This document shows positions 1 to 11,107 of a stretch of DNA of 64,000 nucleotides, in pieces (positions within the stretch are counted from its first letter, which is position 1; each line of letters begins with the position of its first letter). The stretch spans positions 1,550,001 through 1,614,000 of the forward strand of contig CM055609.1 of NCBI GenBank assembly GCA_029379385.1. The letters run 5' to 3'. The translations under genes were made by a program, and so were the position numbers. This stretch comes from Quillaja saponaria (Eukaryota; Streptophyta; Magnoliopsida; Fabales; Quillajaceae). The notes under the pieces are model-generated. The model was given only the letters and a program-made list of their open reading frames with translations. It did no database searches and was not told where the DNA came from.

Positions 1-232
1 TTTGACATGGTCAAAATAAAAGAAAGAATAAGCACGATATTATAGTAATCGGATCCACAAATGATTAATAGAAATGAAATATGATAAATTTGTCCAAATA
101 CACATCAGTGAAATAAATAAATAAAAAAAGCAGGCCCAATGGGCCTCTACAAGGCAAAACGATTACTTAACACTGAATGTTAAATGTGGTTCCTCTAGCT
201 AGTTCAGCCTACTTTCAACTTCTGTCCCAAAA
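1..232 (+). promoter_or_regulatory. Upstream region of CLPP6 with a GGCCCA/TGGGCC palindrome
   Basis: The region before the CLPP6 start codon contains the palindrome aGGCCCAatGGGCCt around 133-147. Such GGCCCA/TGGGCC (site II-like) motifs are common in promoters of plant housekeeping and organelle-protein genes. A promoter role is inferred from position and motif. The start of transcription cannot be fixed from the sequence. Confidence 0.45.
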
Positions 233-3200
233 ATGGTAGCTTCAGCTATTTCATCATCTTCAAGCTTTTCCATCGCTTCTCGCACCAGAAACTCGTACGG
301 CCTTCCATTATCTAACAGGTTCGTACACTCATATAATTGCATAACTTTTCACTTCGAATTTGAATTTCTCAAAATCTACTTGTATAAATTTTTAATGCAA
401 AATTTCTATTTACAGAAACCCAACATGGTCGATAGCTTCTTCTTTGTCAAGTCCCTACGGCGGCTCATCGAGAATTGGTAAGTTTTCAATTTTGTGAAAA
501 TCAAAATCCATTTGAGATTTTGTATAGATAATTTGTTTCCGGATCGACCAAGTTGTTTTCTCAGAGCTTGGTTACCTTTGAGTTCGTTACTTGTGCAATT
601 GTGTACAATGTGTGTAATTGTGTTTTGTATGTTCAGGATTATCAAGTAAAACTCGTGGGTTTCCTCTAAAGCTTGATGAGAAGAATATTTATGACCCCAG
701 TACAAGGTATACTACTTTTCTCTACTCTATATAAAGTGATTTCATTTAATTACTAATGTCCTATTAGTAGCGAACTTCCTTTACAATCTGTATGGATTTA
801 GTGATGAATTTTTTTTATTTTTTATTTTTTGTGAAACGCCCTCGCTGCATTCACATGATATGTTGCTACTAAAGCTTTTGCAAATGAATAAGCACAGTGG
901 TGTATTGCACACATGCAATTGGGTCTGAAGAAAGCTTGCATCTGGGCTGTAGATGTGTCTTTTTACTAATATTTACAAGTCCAATAAAGTGACGTTACGC
1001 ATACTTATGCTTTAGGCTTGGAACAATTACTTAGAGGCTCTTCAGTTATAGCCATGTATTCTCTTACCTGGTTTCTAGATTTTTTATAATAATAAATGGA
1101 AAGCAACTGTGTTACTATTTTGCTTTTGTGTAGCTATGGTGTAATAGAAGCTGCAAAGGGGAATCCACCTGTAATGCCAGCAGTGATGACACCAGGAGGA
1201 CCTTTGGATCTCTCATCTGTATTGTTCAGGAATCGTACAATTTTCATAGGACAGCCAGTTAACTCACAAGTGGCTCAGCGAGTCATATCACAGCTCGTGA
1301 CTCTAGCAACTATTGATGAGGATGCAGATATTCTGGTGTGGTGTTTGTTTTTGTTGTTGTATACTTTTTTATTAGTCTGGAAGTGGGATTCGTTAGAGCT
1401 GTGGAAATGAAGTTTCTCAGAACTGATTCTTTGAAGTTTATGACTTTATTCATACCTTCAGGTGTATTTAAACTGCCCTGGTGGAAGTACATACTCAGTG
1501 TTGGCAATTTATGATTGCATGTCTTGGGTAAGACTATAAAGAAGTTATATTTTCCCTAAGTATGCACTTTGTACTTTGAATCCAGTTACACTCTTGTTTT
1601 TCTTTATCTCCTTTTCTTCAAAATTGTCTTTATTGCTTTCTTGTTTCCTTTCTATTGAACAATTTAGTTACTTACGTACTTCCCTTATGCTTTCAATTTC
1701 AGATAAAGCCCAAGGTTGGCACAGTATGTTTTGGAGTAGCTGCAAGCCAAGGAGCACTTCTCCTTGCTGGTGGAGAAAAGGGAATGCGCTATTCAATGCC
1801 GAATGCACGTATAATGATACATCAACCTCAGAGTGGATGTGGGGTATGCGTTGAGCTTTATCTGTTTGTTTAGAAAATACGTACATTTATAACTTTTAGG
1901 GTATTTTTGTTGTTTCAAATCCTTCTTTGCAAGTATTTACATTGGTAGGATGTTGATGATCTATCTCATAGCCATTTCAATTCTAATCTAAAGTATAAAC
2001 TTATTAGTGAGTCATGTGTTTTAGATCCGGCACTAATGCACTATAACCTTTCTTATTTAGTTTTTCTTTTCTTCAAGTGTGTGATAAATAGGTTCATTAA
2101 CCTGTATATGAGTGACTCTTTCCACATAACATAGGCAACAACATCCTTCTAGTTAACATGTATTAGTTTATTATTCTGAAAATTTTCCTGTGAATTTTAG
2201 ATTAAAAACCCAACAATCTGATTGTGCACTTCTTGTAGGGTCACGTAGAAGATGTGCGGCGCCAAGTGAATGAAGCTGTTCAATCTCGCCATGTTAGTGT
2301 TATTTTTTCTGACATAGATGCACAGATTTACTGTTAGTGTTTCTTTTCTGACATAGATGCACACATTTACTTATATCTGCAGATTCTGCACTGTTTAAGT
2401 GCTGCCTTATTTGACTTGATCAAGCTATTTAATCCCTTGTGTATTTTTCTTAATTTTAACATTATAAATCCCACATAGACTGCAAGCTCAGAAGCTGTGT
2501 GCAGTTGCAAGCTATTTTGGGATACTGAAATATGATTCAGCAGTGTGTTTCACAGAATGGTTGAACGAGTTTTCACACTAAGTAGCAAATAACTGATATG
2601 GAGATAGGAGATCCATATGAAACATTCACTCCACCATCATTTTCTGAAAGGAAGTCGCCTAGCAAATGGTATTCAGGGGAAAATTAAGATGCCAATTTTG
2701 TCATTTTGCATGTGTGCAATAGAATTCTTTACCAGCAGAGTAGCACCTACTTTTTAATGTTGGAAGCACAATATCTTTGGGGTATGAGCTGTCTGGTTGT
2801 TCGTTTGGTGCCACTCTAAATCCTCAAAGGTCCATAATCTGCGTTGTTGTCTTGTTGAAGTAGCTTCCAAGAAATTTTGGAAGATCTGATATTTCATTAC
2901 AGAGATTTGAGAGGAATCAGCATTTAAGTTACTATTTAACGTCCTTTTCAAATGTTCATATAAACAGTCTGGGAATTTTAAGCCTGAATTGATCTTCTTT
3001 TTGTACTTTGATACAGAAAATTGACAGAATGTATGCTGCTTTTACTGGTCAGCCACTGGAGAAAGTGCAACAATACACTGAGAGGGACCGCTTTTTGTCT
3101 GTTTCCGAGGTACGTATTGAATCTTAGTTTTCATATAGGTGTAAGAATTTGTATGAACATAGGACTTAACCTATACAACCCAGTTCTCTCCAACCCCCTC

Positions 3201-3562
3201 CCCCGCCCCAAATAAACAGCAGATTTTGTTATTGCGAGCCTCAGGAGTCAGCAGAGGGAGGGATGGTGGGATGAAAATTTATTAGGAAAACAGAGATCTT
3301 ATTTAATGTGAAACAACCATTATGTTAATCATTGAAATTGTTACATCATGAAAATATTGCTGGGGAAGATATTGTATGAGTGACAACCCACAAAATAGTT
3401 ATTTATCTATCTGGCGGGAGGAGGGGCAGGGGAGGGGAATTGATGGCTAATAAAACGAGAAATTTGCTGTAATTGCTTCAAGCTATTTATCTTTCATTCC
3501 CTTCTTTATTGTAGGCTATGGAGTTTGGACTTATTGATGGTATTTTGGAAACAGAATATTGA
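233..3562 (+). CDS. CLPP6: Plastid ATP-dependent Clp protease proteolytic subunit 6 (ClpP6), 9 exons
   Basis: This is a serine-protease subunit of the stromal ClpPR core, which degrades proteins delivered by ClpC/ClpD chaperones in plastids. The exons I place are 233-318, 416-477, 637-706, 1134-1335, 1462-1527, 1703-1843, 2239-2292, 3017-3109 and 3515-3562. They total 822 nt, or 273 residues, close to the roughly 271 I recall for Arabidopsis ClpP6. The Ser-rich N-terminus of about 70 residues looks like a transit peptide. The conserved body begins at [15 protein letters not shown]. Catalytic residues are visible: Ser177 in [10 protein letters not shown], His202 in MIHQPQSG and Asp251 in YTERDRFLS. 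The sequence ends [10 protein letters not shown], as ClpP6 does. All introns are GT-AG and every junction keeps frame. The exact first ATG rests on the similarity of the leader to known ClpP6. Confidence 0.96.
2293..2371 (+). repeat. Tandem 40-bp duplication covering a CLPP6 splice donor
   Basis: Immediately after CLPP6 exon 7 a unit starting gttagtgt, containing ctgacatagatgcaca, occurs twice, at 2293 and again at 2333. Each copy starts with the GTTAGT donor sequence. Only the first copy follows coding sequence that joins in frame to exon 8. Confidence 0.8.
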
Positions 3563-5159
3563 ATTCAAATTATGTACCTGACAGTTTGATGGTTTGTAAA
3601 TGTCTTCAATGTTACAATGCAGTATGGTCCTCAGGATTTTATCTGGATCATTTGAATTTTTCAGACTATCAAGAACTTTGACTAATTCACTATGGCCATT
3701 TATGCTTAGGTTTACAAACAAATTATCTCATTTTGTAGTGATTTAGATATATATTATTTCTGCAAACAAATTGGTTGCTCGTGTAATATTCTCTTCATCC
3801 AAGTTTTTGTACTTTATTTTGCTGTATAATTTTTTATGGGTCCTTGATAATCAGTGTCCTGTTAAGAATTAATTATGATATTGGAAATCTACTCAAAATA
3901 TAATTCTCAATAACAATTTAATACAATGATCTTCTAAATTATAATTAATAAGAAAATAATAATTAATTATTATTTTTATATAGTTTTATTTAATAGGCAA
4001 AATTGCCCTAATGATTTAAAACCCTATTAAATTTATTTTTATTTTTTACCCTAACCCTTGAGAGGACTGGACCAGAAATTCAAATCGTTCATAGGCTTCG
4101 TGGGCAAAGTTGTAGTACGCTTGAGAGGACACGGCTAGAAATCCAAATGGTTGGAGGCAAAATGGCAAAAGCCATGGTTGGGAGGAATAAAGGCATACAT
4201 TATAGCATCTCACATAGAGGGGTATTTTTTTTGTGTTTTTTTAAAGATATTTGTTAAGTTATAATAAATATAATTTTTAAAAGTACAAATTTATGTATAA
4301 AATAATTTTAAAATTATGGTCAATTATTGTAATAATTAAATTTTATTTATAAAATCTTAATAAGTGTTGCTAGGATATTCATTCTAAAAACTCTTAATCT
4401 AATTAAACATAAAAGGAATATATTTAAAACTAACACTAAATTGAAGGGATATTATCACTTTTTAACTTAAGATATTAGTAAAGGAAGAAGTCTACTACTT
4501 AAAGTTATCATCAAAGTCCTTGATGATTGAAATTGTTATAATCGACTTAAATTTGTGTATTTAACTAACTAACTAGTTGACTATTCATCTCTTCTAAATA
4601 AAGTATTAATTAATAAATAAATAAAATCCTAAATGTTATCTTCAATCACATGTAGGAGTGAGATTTGACAATAACACGTATAGCATTTTGTGATTAATTA
4701 GCATCCCTCCTCAATTATTGGTAGCATCATTCCATTTTTTCAGAACATAGATAAACAATTTATGATATATATGGAGCTTGATCCAATGTTTAATTAAGCA
4801 CAATTTTCTGCTATGCATGATGAGTAAAAGAAGGCATGCGTCATTTCTTTCCAGTCTAGACGATGATAAAAAGATGGTCTATTTGAAGCTTGAGAAGAAA
4901 TTAGAGAAGAGTAAATAAAGATAGAAGAAATGCGAGATGGTGAAAAACAAAAAAAGTGAAACTTAATTTTTTGTGTCATTTTGGTAATTTAAAAACATTA
5001 AGATGGAGAACAATAAAGAATGTCACATATTTCTTTGTTTCTTTTTAAAGCAAGAGAGGAAATAATAAAATATTAGTGAAAAGATATAATATATTTAGCA
5101 ATTTAGTCAAAAATTATAAACTACTTGATGTCTTTCTAAATCTTCTGAACTTTTTTTTG
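3563..5159. other. AT-rich intergenic DNA downstream of CLPP6
   Basis: No convincing gene is present in this stretch. At about 4700-4835 it carries a decayed copy of the upstream element of the BURP gene, beginning gcatccctcctcaattattg and ending gatgagtaaaagaagg. The same element lies at 7877-8015, ahead of the real gene. Confidence 0.6.
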
Positions 5160-5480
5160 TCTCTTAATCATAATTCGTAATTTCTCTTTGATATGAAATG
5201 ATTGGTCCCCAACGTATTTGATGAGAACATCGTACAGTTGGCTTTTGTGGGCTCGTAACACGTGTTTCCCTCTCATTGATTCTCAACATCTTTCCAAATT
5301 CTTTTGTCCAAACTCCAAACAAGTGAAATTAATTTTTTTCTTTTCTCTGTTCGTCATAATTCGTAATTTCTCCTACTTTATGATTGCTCCCAATGTATTC
5401 GATGAGAACTGCTTACATTTGACTTTTAAAGAGCTCATAACACGTGATGTCCTCTTATTGATTCTCAACATTTATATAAT
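5160..5480. repeat. Imperfect tandem duplication (unit ~185 bp) with two CACGTG cores
   Basis: Two diverged copies lie head to tail. Copy A is about 5160-5296 and copy B about 5344-5478. Both carry cataattcgtaatttctc, a gtatt(t/c)gatgagaac block, the G-box core in taacacgtg and the end gattctcaacat. The offset is 186 bp on the left and 182 bp on the right. The plus-strand open frame over this region is interrupted relative to any known family, and I regard it as chance. Confidence 0.75.
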
Positions 5481-5770
5481 AAAGCATAATAAAAAATTTA
5501 TTATTTTATAATTACTCATTATTATAATTCAGTGTTTTTTTTTATTTGTTAATTTACTTCAGTATTGAAGTGACCCAAAAAGTCAATTCTAAAGCTACCT
5601 AATCAGCTTATCCGGAATGACATAAAAACAACGAGTGTTTAATAATATTTATTAAGATTTTATAAATATAAATTTTTTAATATTTATTATAATAATTATT
5701 TAAAAATTTAATATTATTTATTAAAAAAATTATTATTTATAAAAATTTTATGACTATATTTGTTATAATT

Positions 5771-6037
5771 TAATAAATATCTTTAAGATATCTATTAAAG
5801 TATTTATAAATTAATAAATTTTTAGACATGTAGGGCGAACAATTTTTACTCGAACACATTAATAAATATCTTTACAATATCTATTAAAACATTTATAAAT
5901 TAATAAATTTTTAGACATGTAAAACGAATAATTTTTGCTCGAACACATTAATAAATATCTTTAAGATATCTATTAAAGTATTTATAAATTAATAAATTTT
6001 TAGGCACGAAGGGCGAACAATTTTTGCTCGAACACAT
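5771..6037. repeat. Tandem repeat, three copies of exactly 89 bp
   Basis: Units begin at 5771, 5860 and 5949, each with taataaatatcttta, and end with gctcgaacacat (actcgaacacat in copy 1). Three copies of 89 bp fill 267 bp exactly. Differences between copies are scattered substitutions, for example acatgtaggg, acatgtaaaa and gcacgaaggg. No coding potential is visible. Confidence 0.92.
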
Positions 6038-6059
6038 CTTCTAAACAAATTAGGTATTA

Positions 6060-6225
6060 AAAATTTTTTTGGATCATATGTGCCGTGTACCATTTTATAA
6101 TTAATTTGCATCCCAGTACAAATATATTTGTGAAACTTGATCAATGCTTAAACACAATTTTCTACTAAGCCGTGATGAATAAAGACGCACGTCCCGGAGA
6201 AGGTGCATTAAATGGATTGGATTGA
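6060..6225 (+). repeat. Decayed copy of the BURP upstream element
   Basis: The stretch containing cttgatcaatgcttaaacac and ggagaaggtgcattaaa matches, with gaps, the segment at about 11700-11860 and part of 7877-8060. It is in the same orientation as the BURP gene. I read it as a remnant of an earlier duplication of the locus. Confidence 0.6.
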
Positions 6226-7505
6226 CTAAGATTCCCTGAAATCTAAACTTGTAAATACTCCTAACTCTCTGTCAGTTCGTTTGAAGATGAAAAATACTAT
6301 GATTAATTTATTTTTTTAACAGTGATGTAGTTTCCGAACTAATTACTCACATCTTGTTCAAGTTAATTTTCAAGTTCGGTTAAATATATGTCATTAATTC
6401 ACATCAAGAATATATAATTTATGAACATTTTACTCTCATTTTACGGTCTAGACTTTTCAATAAAGATTCGAATCCTAAAATAGTCAATAGAGCACGATTT
6501 TCTAACCATAAAAAATAACCCTTTGAGTATATAATTATATAATGTGTTAAGTTGTATAATATTTTATTATTATTTTATTTTATTCTTCAATGTATAGTTT
6601 TATATTTTATCGACAATGGCAACTAGTCGAAATTGAAAAACTTAAAAGTAAAACTTGACTTTTTCAAGTTTTGAACAAATTCAAGTGCAACTCGTATTTG
6701 TTAAGAATTTACGAGCCTAAACTCGTTAAGCATTAATGAGCCTAATCTTAAATTCAAAGTCGACTCGTTAAGAACTTGTGAAGGTGTTTTAAAATTTTTA
6801 TTGAACCTAAGACCTACTTGGGAGCCATTTGAATAAGTAATTACCACAAAACTAAGTTATAAATTATGTTAACTTTTGCATATTTTTCCAAAGCCCCTAA
6901 TTCTCACCTTTTTCACAAGCCTACTCAAATTCGAGTTATATTAAATTGTTGGTTTACAATTGCTTTTTCTCAAGCCTATCAAACCCGATTTGCATTAAAT
7001 TGTTAGTTTAAAATTTGTAATCTTCAACTCTTTCATTTGATTGATTAAAACAGGATTTTTGTTAAATCTTTTAAAAAATTAAATGACAGATTATTTGGTG
7101 AGCATTGATATGAAAGTTTAGGAAGGAGAAAATTGAGATTTTTTATTTTTTTTTAACAGCAAGTAATTTAGAATTTCAAGTGGAATTAATTGAAGACATC
7201 GCATGCATCAAGTCAAAATTGGAGGAAGAGAACACATTAACTGCTCCATTTTATTTTTTCTCCTCACACACCTCTCTCTGTTACAATTTCAAAAGCTTAA
7301 TGGCCCACACCCAATCACACATCAACGTATCGTTCACATATCAACCTACTTTATTTATATATTAGCCACGCTTTATTTGATTTGGATTTTTTTATGTATT
7401 ACTTAACAATATTGGGAAATAAAATATTAATTACACGCAAAAGATAATGGCAAGTAGAATTATTAATTTTATAGAAAAGAATACTCCATTGGATAACCCT
7501 TCCTA
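6226..7505. other. AT-rich intergenic DNA, no gene recognised
   Basis: Only short chance frames are present here. Nothing can be assigned. Confidence 0.5.
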
Positions 7506-7586
7506 GTCCTAGTGTGTGCTTATAAAAGCCCTGGTTAATTCTCCTTAAAATCGCATACATTCTCGCTTGAGATAACTATAGGAAAC

Positions 7587-7640
7587 ATGCATCTTCCAAA
7601 TCCATTTTGGATTCTTTTTTGTGTCCTTCTGCACTTGATG
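7587..7640 (+). pseudogene. Orphan first exon (signal peptide) of a duplicated BURP gene
   Basis: This reads MHLPNPFWILFCVLLHLM and then GTAATTT. It matches the first exon of the intact BURP gene at 8551 in length (18 codons), in donor position and in most residues. A TATA box (tataaaag, 7521-7528) lies upstream, as in the intact copy. No second exon follows before the next promoter at about 8470, so this copy has lost its body. It could still be transcribed into the downstream gene as an alternative first exon, because its donor phase is identical. Confidence 0.8.
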
Positions 7641-7876
7641 GTAATTTAGTTTTTGTACAGAAGTATAAATTTATTTTATTTTATTTTAACATTCAGTGTT
7701 ATTTCTTTTATACATGACTCGTATGCACACTTCAACACTTACAAAAATTAGTGAAAATTATTGTGAAACATATTGACACACTCAACAATGTGTGCAGATT
7801 ATTGTATTACTTACAGTACTTGAAGTTAGAGTTAACTGTATGCAAGTGTGTATTAAATAGAAAACATCTTAAATAT

Positions 7877-8060
7877 TAGCATCCCTCCACAATTATTGGT
7901 AGCATCCTTCCATTTTTTAAAACATAGAATAGATAAACACATTGTGATATATGTGGAACTTGATCCAAAGCACAATTTTCTATTATGCATGATGAGTAAA
8001 AGAAGCCGTACGTTCTTGAAGCTAAACCAATGTTAGAACTTAGAAGGTGCATTAGTTAAT
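7877..8060 (+). repeat. BURP upstream element, copy nearest the functional gene
   Basis: This segment starts at gcatccctccacaattattg and includes gatccaaagcacaattttct and gatgagtaaaagaagc. Related segments occur at about 4700, 6060-6225 and 11700-11860. It lies 0.5 kb upstream of the TATA box of the BURP gene, so it is probably part of its promoter. Confidence 0.6.
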
Positions 8061-8470
8061 TAGTACTCAAAAGTAGAGTACCTTGCAAGCTGAGCAAATT
8101 AATGCACAGATCAGTGATCAAGATGTGAAAACATATATATAATTATTGCTAATCACAACACTTAGCTCAAAATATGCCACACACTTCATAATTTTGTGGC
8201 TACGCTAGCTGACACCAGTTTTATTGTTTCTTTCTCTCTTTTTTTTTTTTTTTTATTTTTAAAACAAGTATTATTTGTTTAGGCGATCGAGATAAGAGGA
8301 TAATGTAAAATAAATTTATCAATTATTTTGTAGAAATGTATTTTATCATTATAATTATTCAACCTCAATAATAAACTTTAAACCCCATTAGAAAAACCCT
8401 CATAATAATTTTTTATTAATTTTATAAAAGAAAAAGAAAAGATTGCCTTGGATGTCCCCTTCCAAGTGCT

Positions 8471-8478
8471 TATAAAAG
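8471..8478 (+). promoter_or_regulatory. TATA box of the BURP gene
   Basis: The motif tataaaag lies 73 bp upstream of the ATG. The surrounding gtgcttataaaagcc is repeated at 7515-7530 ahead of the orphan exon, which supports a conserved core promoter. Confidence 0.75.
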
Positions 8479-8550
8479 CCTTGTTTGGTTCTCTTTGAAA
8501 TCTCACACATTCTCAATTGAGACTCGGAGCCTTTAAAGATCCTAGGAAGC

Positions 8551-11107
8551 ATGCATCTTCCATTTGCATTTAGGATTCTCTTTTGTGTCCTTTTGTCCTT
8601 GATGGTAATTTAAGTTTTTGCATGAAAACATGATTTTTACATTTTGTGCGATTTCTTTGATACACTAGCTTTTGTTAGAGGAGTGTGTGCTATATTTAAC
8701 AGTTTGCAATTATTAATACTGATTATATATATGCTTAAGAATAATTACAACTTTCCTCTAAATTGATATTTGGGTACAAGTTGCAGATCGATCAACTAAT
8801 TTATACATGGATTTTATTTATTCTTACTTTTACTTGATTCACAATGGTTTTATTTGAGAATTGTGTGAATTTTTTAAAAATATTTTTAGTTATTTACTTA
8901 AAGGAGTTGAATGTGCAGATGATACATAACTTTTTTACAATTTAGACTTGTTTAATGTTATTTAATATTTTGTATATATTTATTTTCATTGCTTCCACTT
9001 TCAATCCTTTTTTAAAATTAATATTTATCTTTCTTCTGATTAATTAATATTTGTATATGGCAGTGTGGAATTGGTAGTAGTGCAAGAGATATCCCAGAGT
9101 TGACAGAACAAAAGAAAGTGGATCAACCTTATACTGCCTCATACACAAAAGATGAGCTCACTCAAACATCATACCACAATGAGAAGAATCGAGCTGATTT
9201 TATTACTCAGTACAAAATTACCAAAGACTCTGGAGAGACTCCATCATCATCTCACAAAGAATCTGTGAAGAACCAGCCTGATTACATCACTGCATATGGA
9301 ACTACAAAAGAAGATTCTTCACCTAGTTACATTACTGGATATAGAACTACCAAAAAAGGTTCTGATGAGGCTCAAACTACCGGATACCAGTATAATGCCA
9401 GAAAACACACTCATCAATCAGCTCACAAAGAGATCACTCAACCTGATTACATCACGGGGTATAGAACTACCAAAAAAGATTCAAAAGAGTCTTACACTAC
9501 TGGGTACCGGACTCAAAACAGAGAGACAAATCAGCCTAGTTACATTGCCGGGTACAAATCTACCAAAGAGACTACATCTGACAAAGAGATGAGCCAGCCT
9601 GATTACATCACTGCGTATGGAACTACCGAAGGAGATTCAAAGAAGTCTTTGTCTAGTTACCTTACTGGGTACAGAACTACCAAAGAAGACTCTGATGAGG
9701 CTCACACTACCAGGTACCCATACAATGCCAAAAAACACAGTCTTCCATCAGCTCACAAAGAAATTAGCCAGCCTGATTACATCACTGCGTATGGAACTAC
9801 CGAAGAAGAGTCAAAAGAGTCGTCACCTAGTTACATTACTGGGTACAGAACTACCAAAGAAGACTCTGATGAGACTCACACTACCAGGTACCCATACAAT
9901 GCCAAAAAACAGAGTCTTCCATCAGCTCACAAAGAGATTACCCAGCCTGATTACATCACTGCGTATGGAACTACCGAAGAAGAGTCAAAAGAGTCGTCAC
10001 CTAGTTACATTACTGGGTACAGAAGTCCCAAAGAAAACTCTGAAGAGGCTCACACCAATGGGTATCCATACAATGCCAAAAAGCACCCTCATTCATTAGA
10101 CCACAGAGAGAGGAACCAGCCTAGCTACATTGCTTCCTACAGGGAGTTGGACATGGAGGTCACAAACCTTAAGGAGGTAAGCCATCCTTATATAGCTCAA
10201 TATCACAATAAAGAAGACTCGAAAGTCTCTTACAGTAACTAACTATGGTCCAAAAGAAAAAGAAGAAGACTCGAAAGTCTCTTACATAACTAACTATGTT
10301 CCGAAAGAAAAAGAAGACGACTCGAAAGTCTCTTACATAACTAACTATGGTCATGGTTCAAAAGAAAAAGACACAAAAGAGTCTTATGCAGGGGAACCAT
10401 CTCCCCAAATGGACCATAAGGAGGCATTCAAATCAGGCTTTTTCGCCTTAGATGATCTACATGTAGGGAAAGTAATGTCCCTCCAATTTCCTGTCCAAGA
10501 GTTTCCCCACTTCATTCCAAAAAGTGAAGCAGATTCTATTCCTTTCTCAAGGTCACAGCTCCCTAGTGTCCTTCAACTCTTTTCAATTGCTAAGGATTCT
10601 CCCCAAGGCCAAGCAATGAAAGGCACTCTAAGAACATGTGAAGGACCAACCATTAATGGGGAAACCAGAATTTGTGTTACCTCATTGGAGTCCATGCTTG
10701 AATTTGTAAACAGCATCATTGGTTCAAAGGACAAGACTAATATTCTTACCACCAGCTATCCCACAATGTCATCAAGTGCCAATCTTCAAAACTATACCAT
10801 TTTGGAAGTTTCAAAAGATGCATATGCTCCTAAATGGGTAGCTTGTCATCCCCTGCCTTATGCCTATGCTGTTTACTATTGCCACTTCATAAACACTGGG
10901 ACTAAGGTCTTCAAGGTTTTGCTTGGTGGTGAAAATGGAGATAATGTGGAAGCTCTGGGAGTTTGTCACTTAGACACATCTGATTGGGACCCTGAGCACG
11001 TTCTGTTCCAGCAACTTGGATTCAAGGCCGGTGAGGCTCCTGTTTGCCATTTCTTCCCTGTCAAACATCTTATGTGGGTGCCATTGCCAACCACAGCCAC
11101 TAGCTAA
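8551..11107 (+). CDS. Secreted BURP-domain protein with Tyr-rich repeats; frame interrupted by one extra base
   Basis: Exon 1 (8551-8604) encodes a signal peptide, MHLPFAFRILFCVLLSLM. Exon 2 starts at 9064 (after CAG) with CGIGSSARDIPE. Residues 30 to about 450 form repeats: 58-codon units (for example 9751 and 9925) with QPDYITAY, SPSYITGYR and YPYNAKK. Eight QP-Y modules and about 15 to 18 Y-I-T-x-Y modules are present. The last part (10409-11107) is a BURP domain with CH-x10-CH-x26-CH-x25-CH intact, starting FFALDDLHVGKVMSL. The repeat frame stops at 10240-10242. Position 10235 carries a G that sibling repeats lack (tacaGtaac against tacataac). Without it the protein would be about 698 residues. 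Splicing 10235-10391 (GTAACT...TTATGCAG) would give about 646 residues in frame. BURP proteins include RD22, PG1-beta and copper-dependent peptide cyclases. The domain call is firm, but function and integrity are open. Confidence 0.88.
9256..10150 (+). repeat. Coding repeat array in the BURP protein (174-bp unit)
   Basis: Units of about 58 codons repeat within the exon. The last full ones start at 9751 and 9925, exactly 174 bp apart and nearly identical. Earlier copies at about 9256 and 9580 are more diverged, and one between them is shortened. Each unit carries one QPDYITAY-type and one SPSYITGY-type module, then a YPYNAKK block. A shorter unit, with SYITNY and a KEKEEDSK linker, repeats three times after the frame break (10228-10345). 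Confidence 0.9.
10235..10391 (+). other. Possible exitron or frameshift segment in the BURP gene
   Basis: The segment starts at the extra G (gtaact) and ends at ttatgcag, followed by GGGAACC. Joining TACA to GGGAA gives Tyr-Arg-Glu-Pro-Ser-Pro in the BURP frame. A CTAAC branch-point-like motif lies at 10341, 47 nt before the acceptor. Against splicing, the segment is purine-rich and clearly derived from coding repeats. Confidence 0.4.

Noticed and set aside
5218..5511. 97-codon frame in the tandem duplication
   Set aside because: It runs across two repeat copies in AT-rich DNA and matches nothing. The copies do not conserve the reading frame (offsets 186 and 182 bp).
6455..6480. gattcgaatcc resembling a tRNA T-loop
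   Set aside because: No acceptor, D or anticodon stems can be built around it. No tRNA gene was found in the window.
9296..10099. Alternative-frame open readings across the BURP repeats
   Set aside because: They are shadows of the repeat unit: a 174-bp in-frame repeat keeps all frames open by chance.
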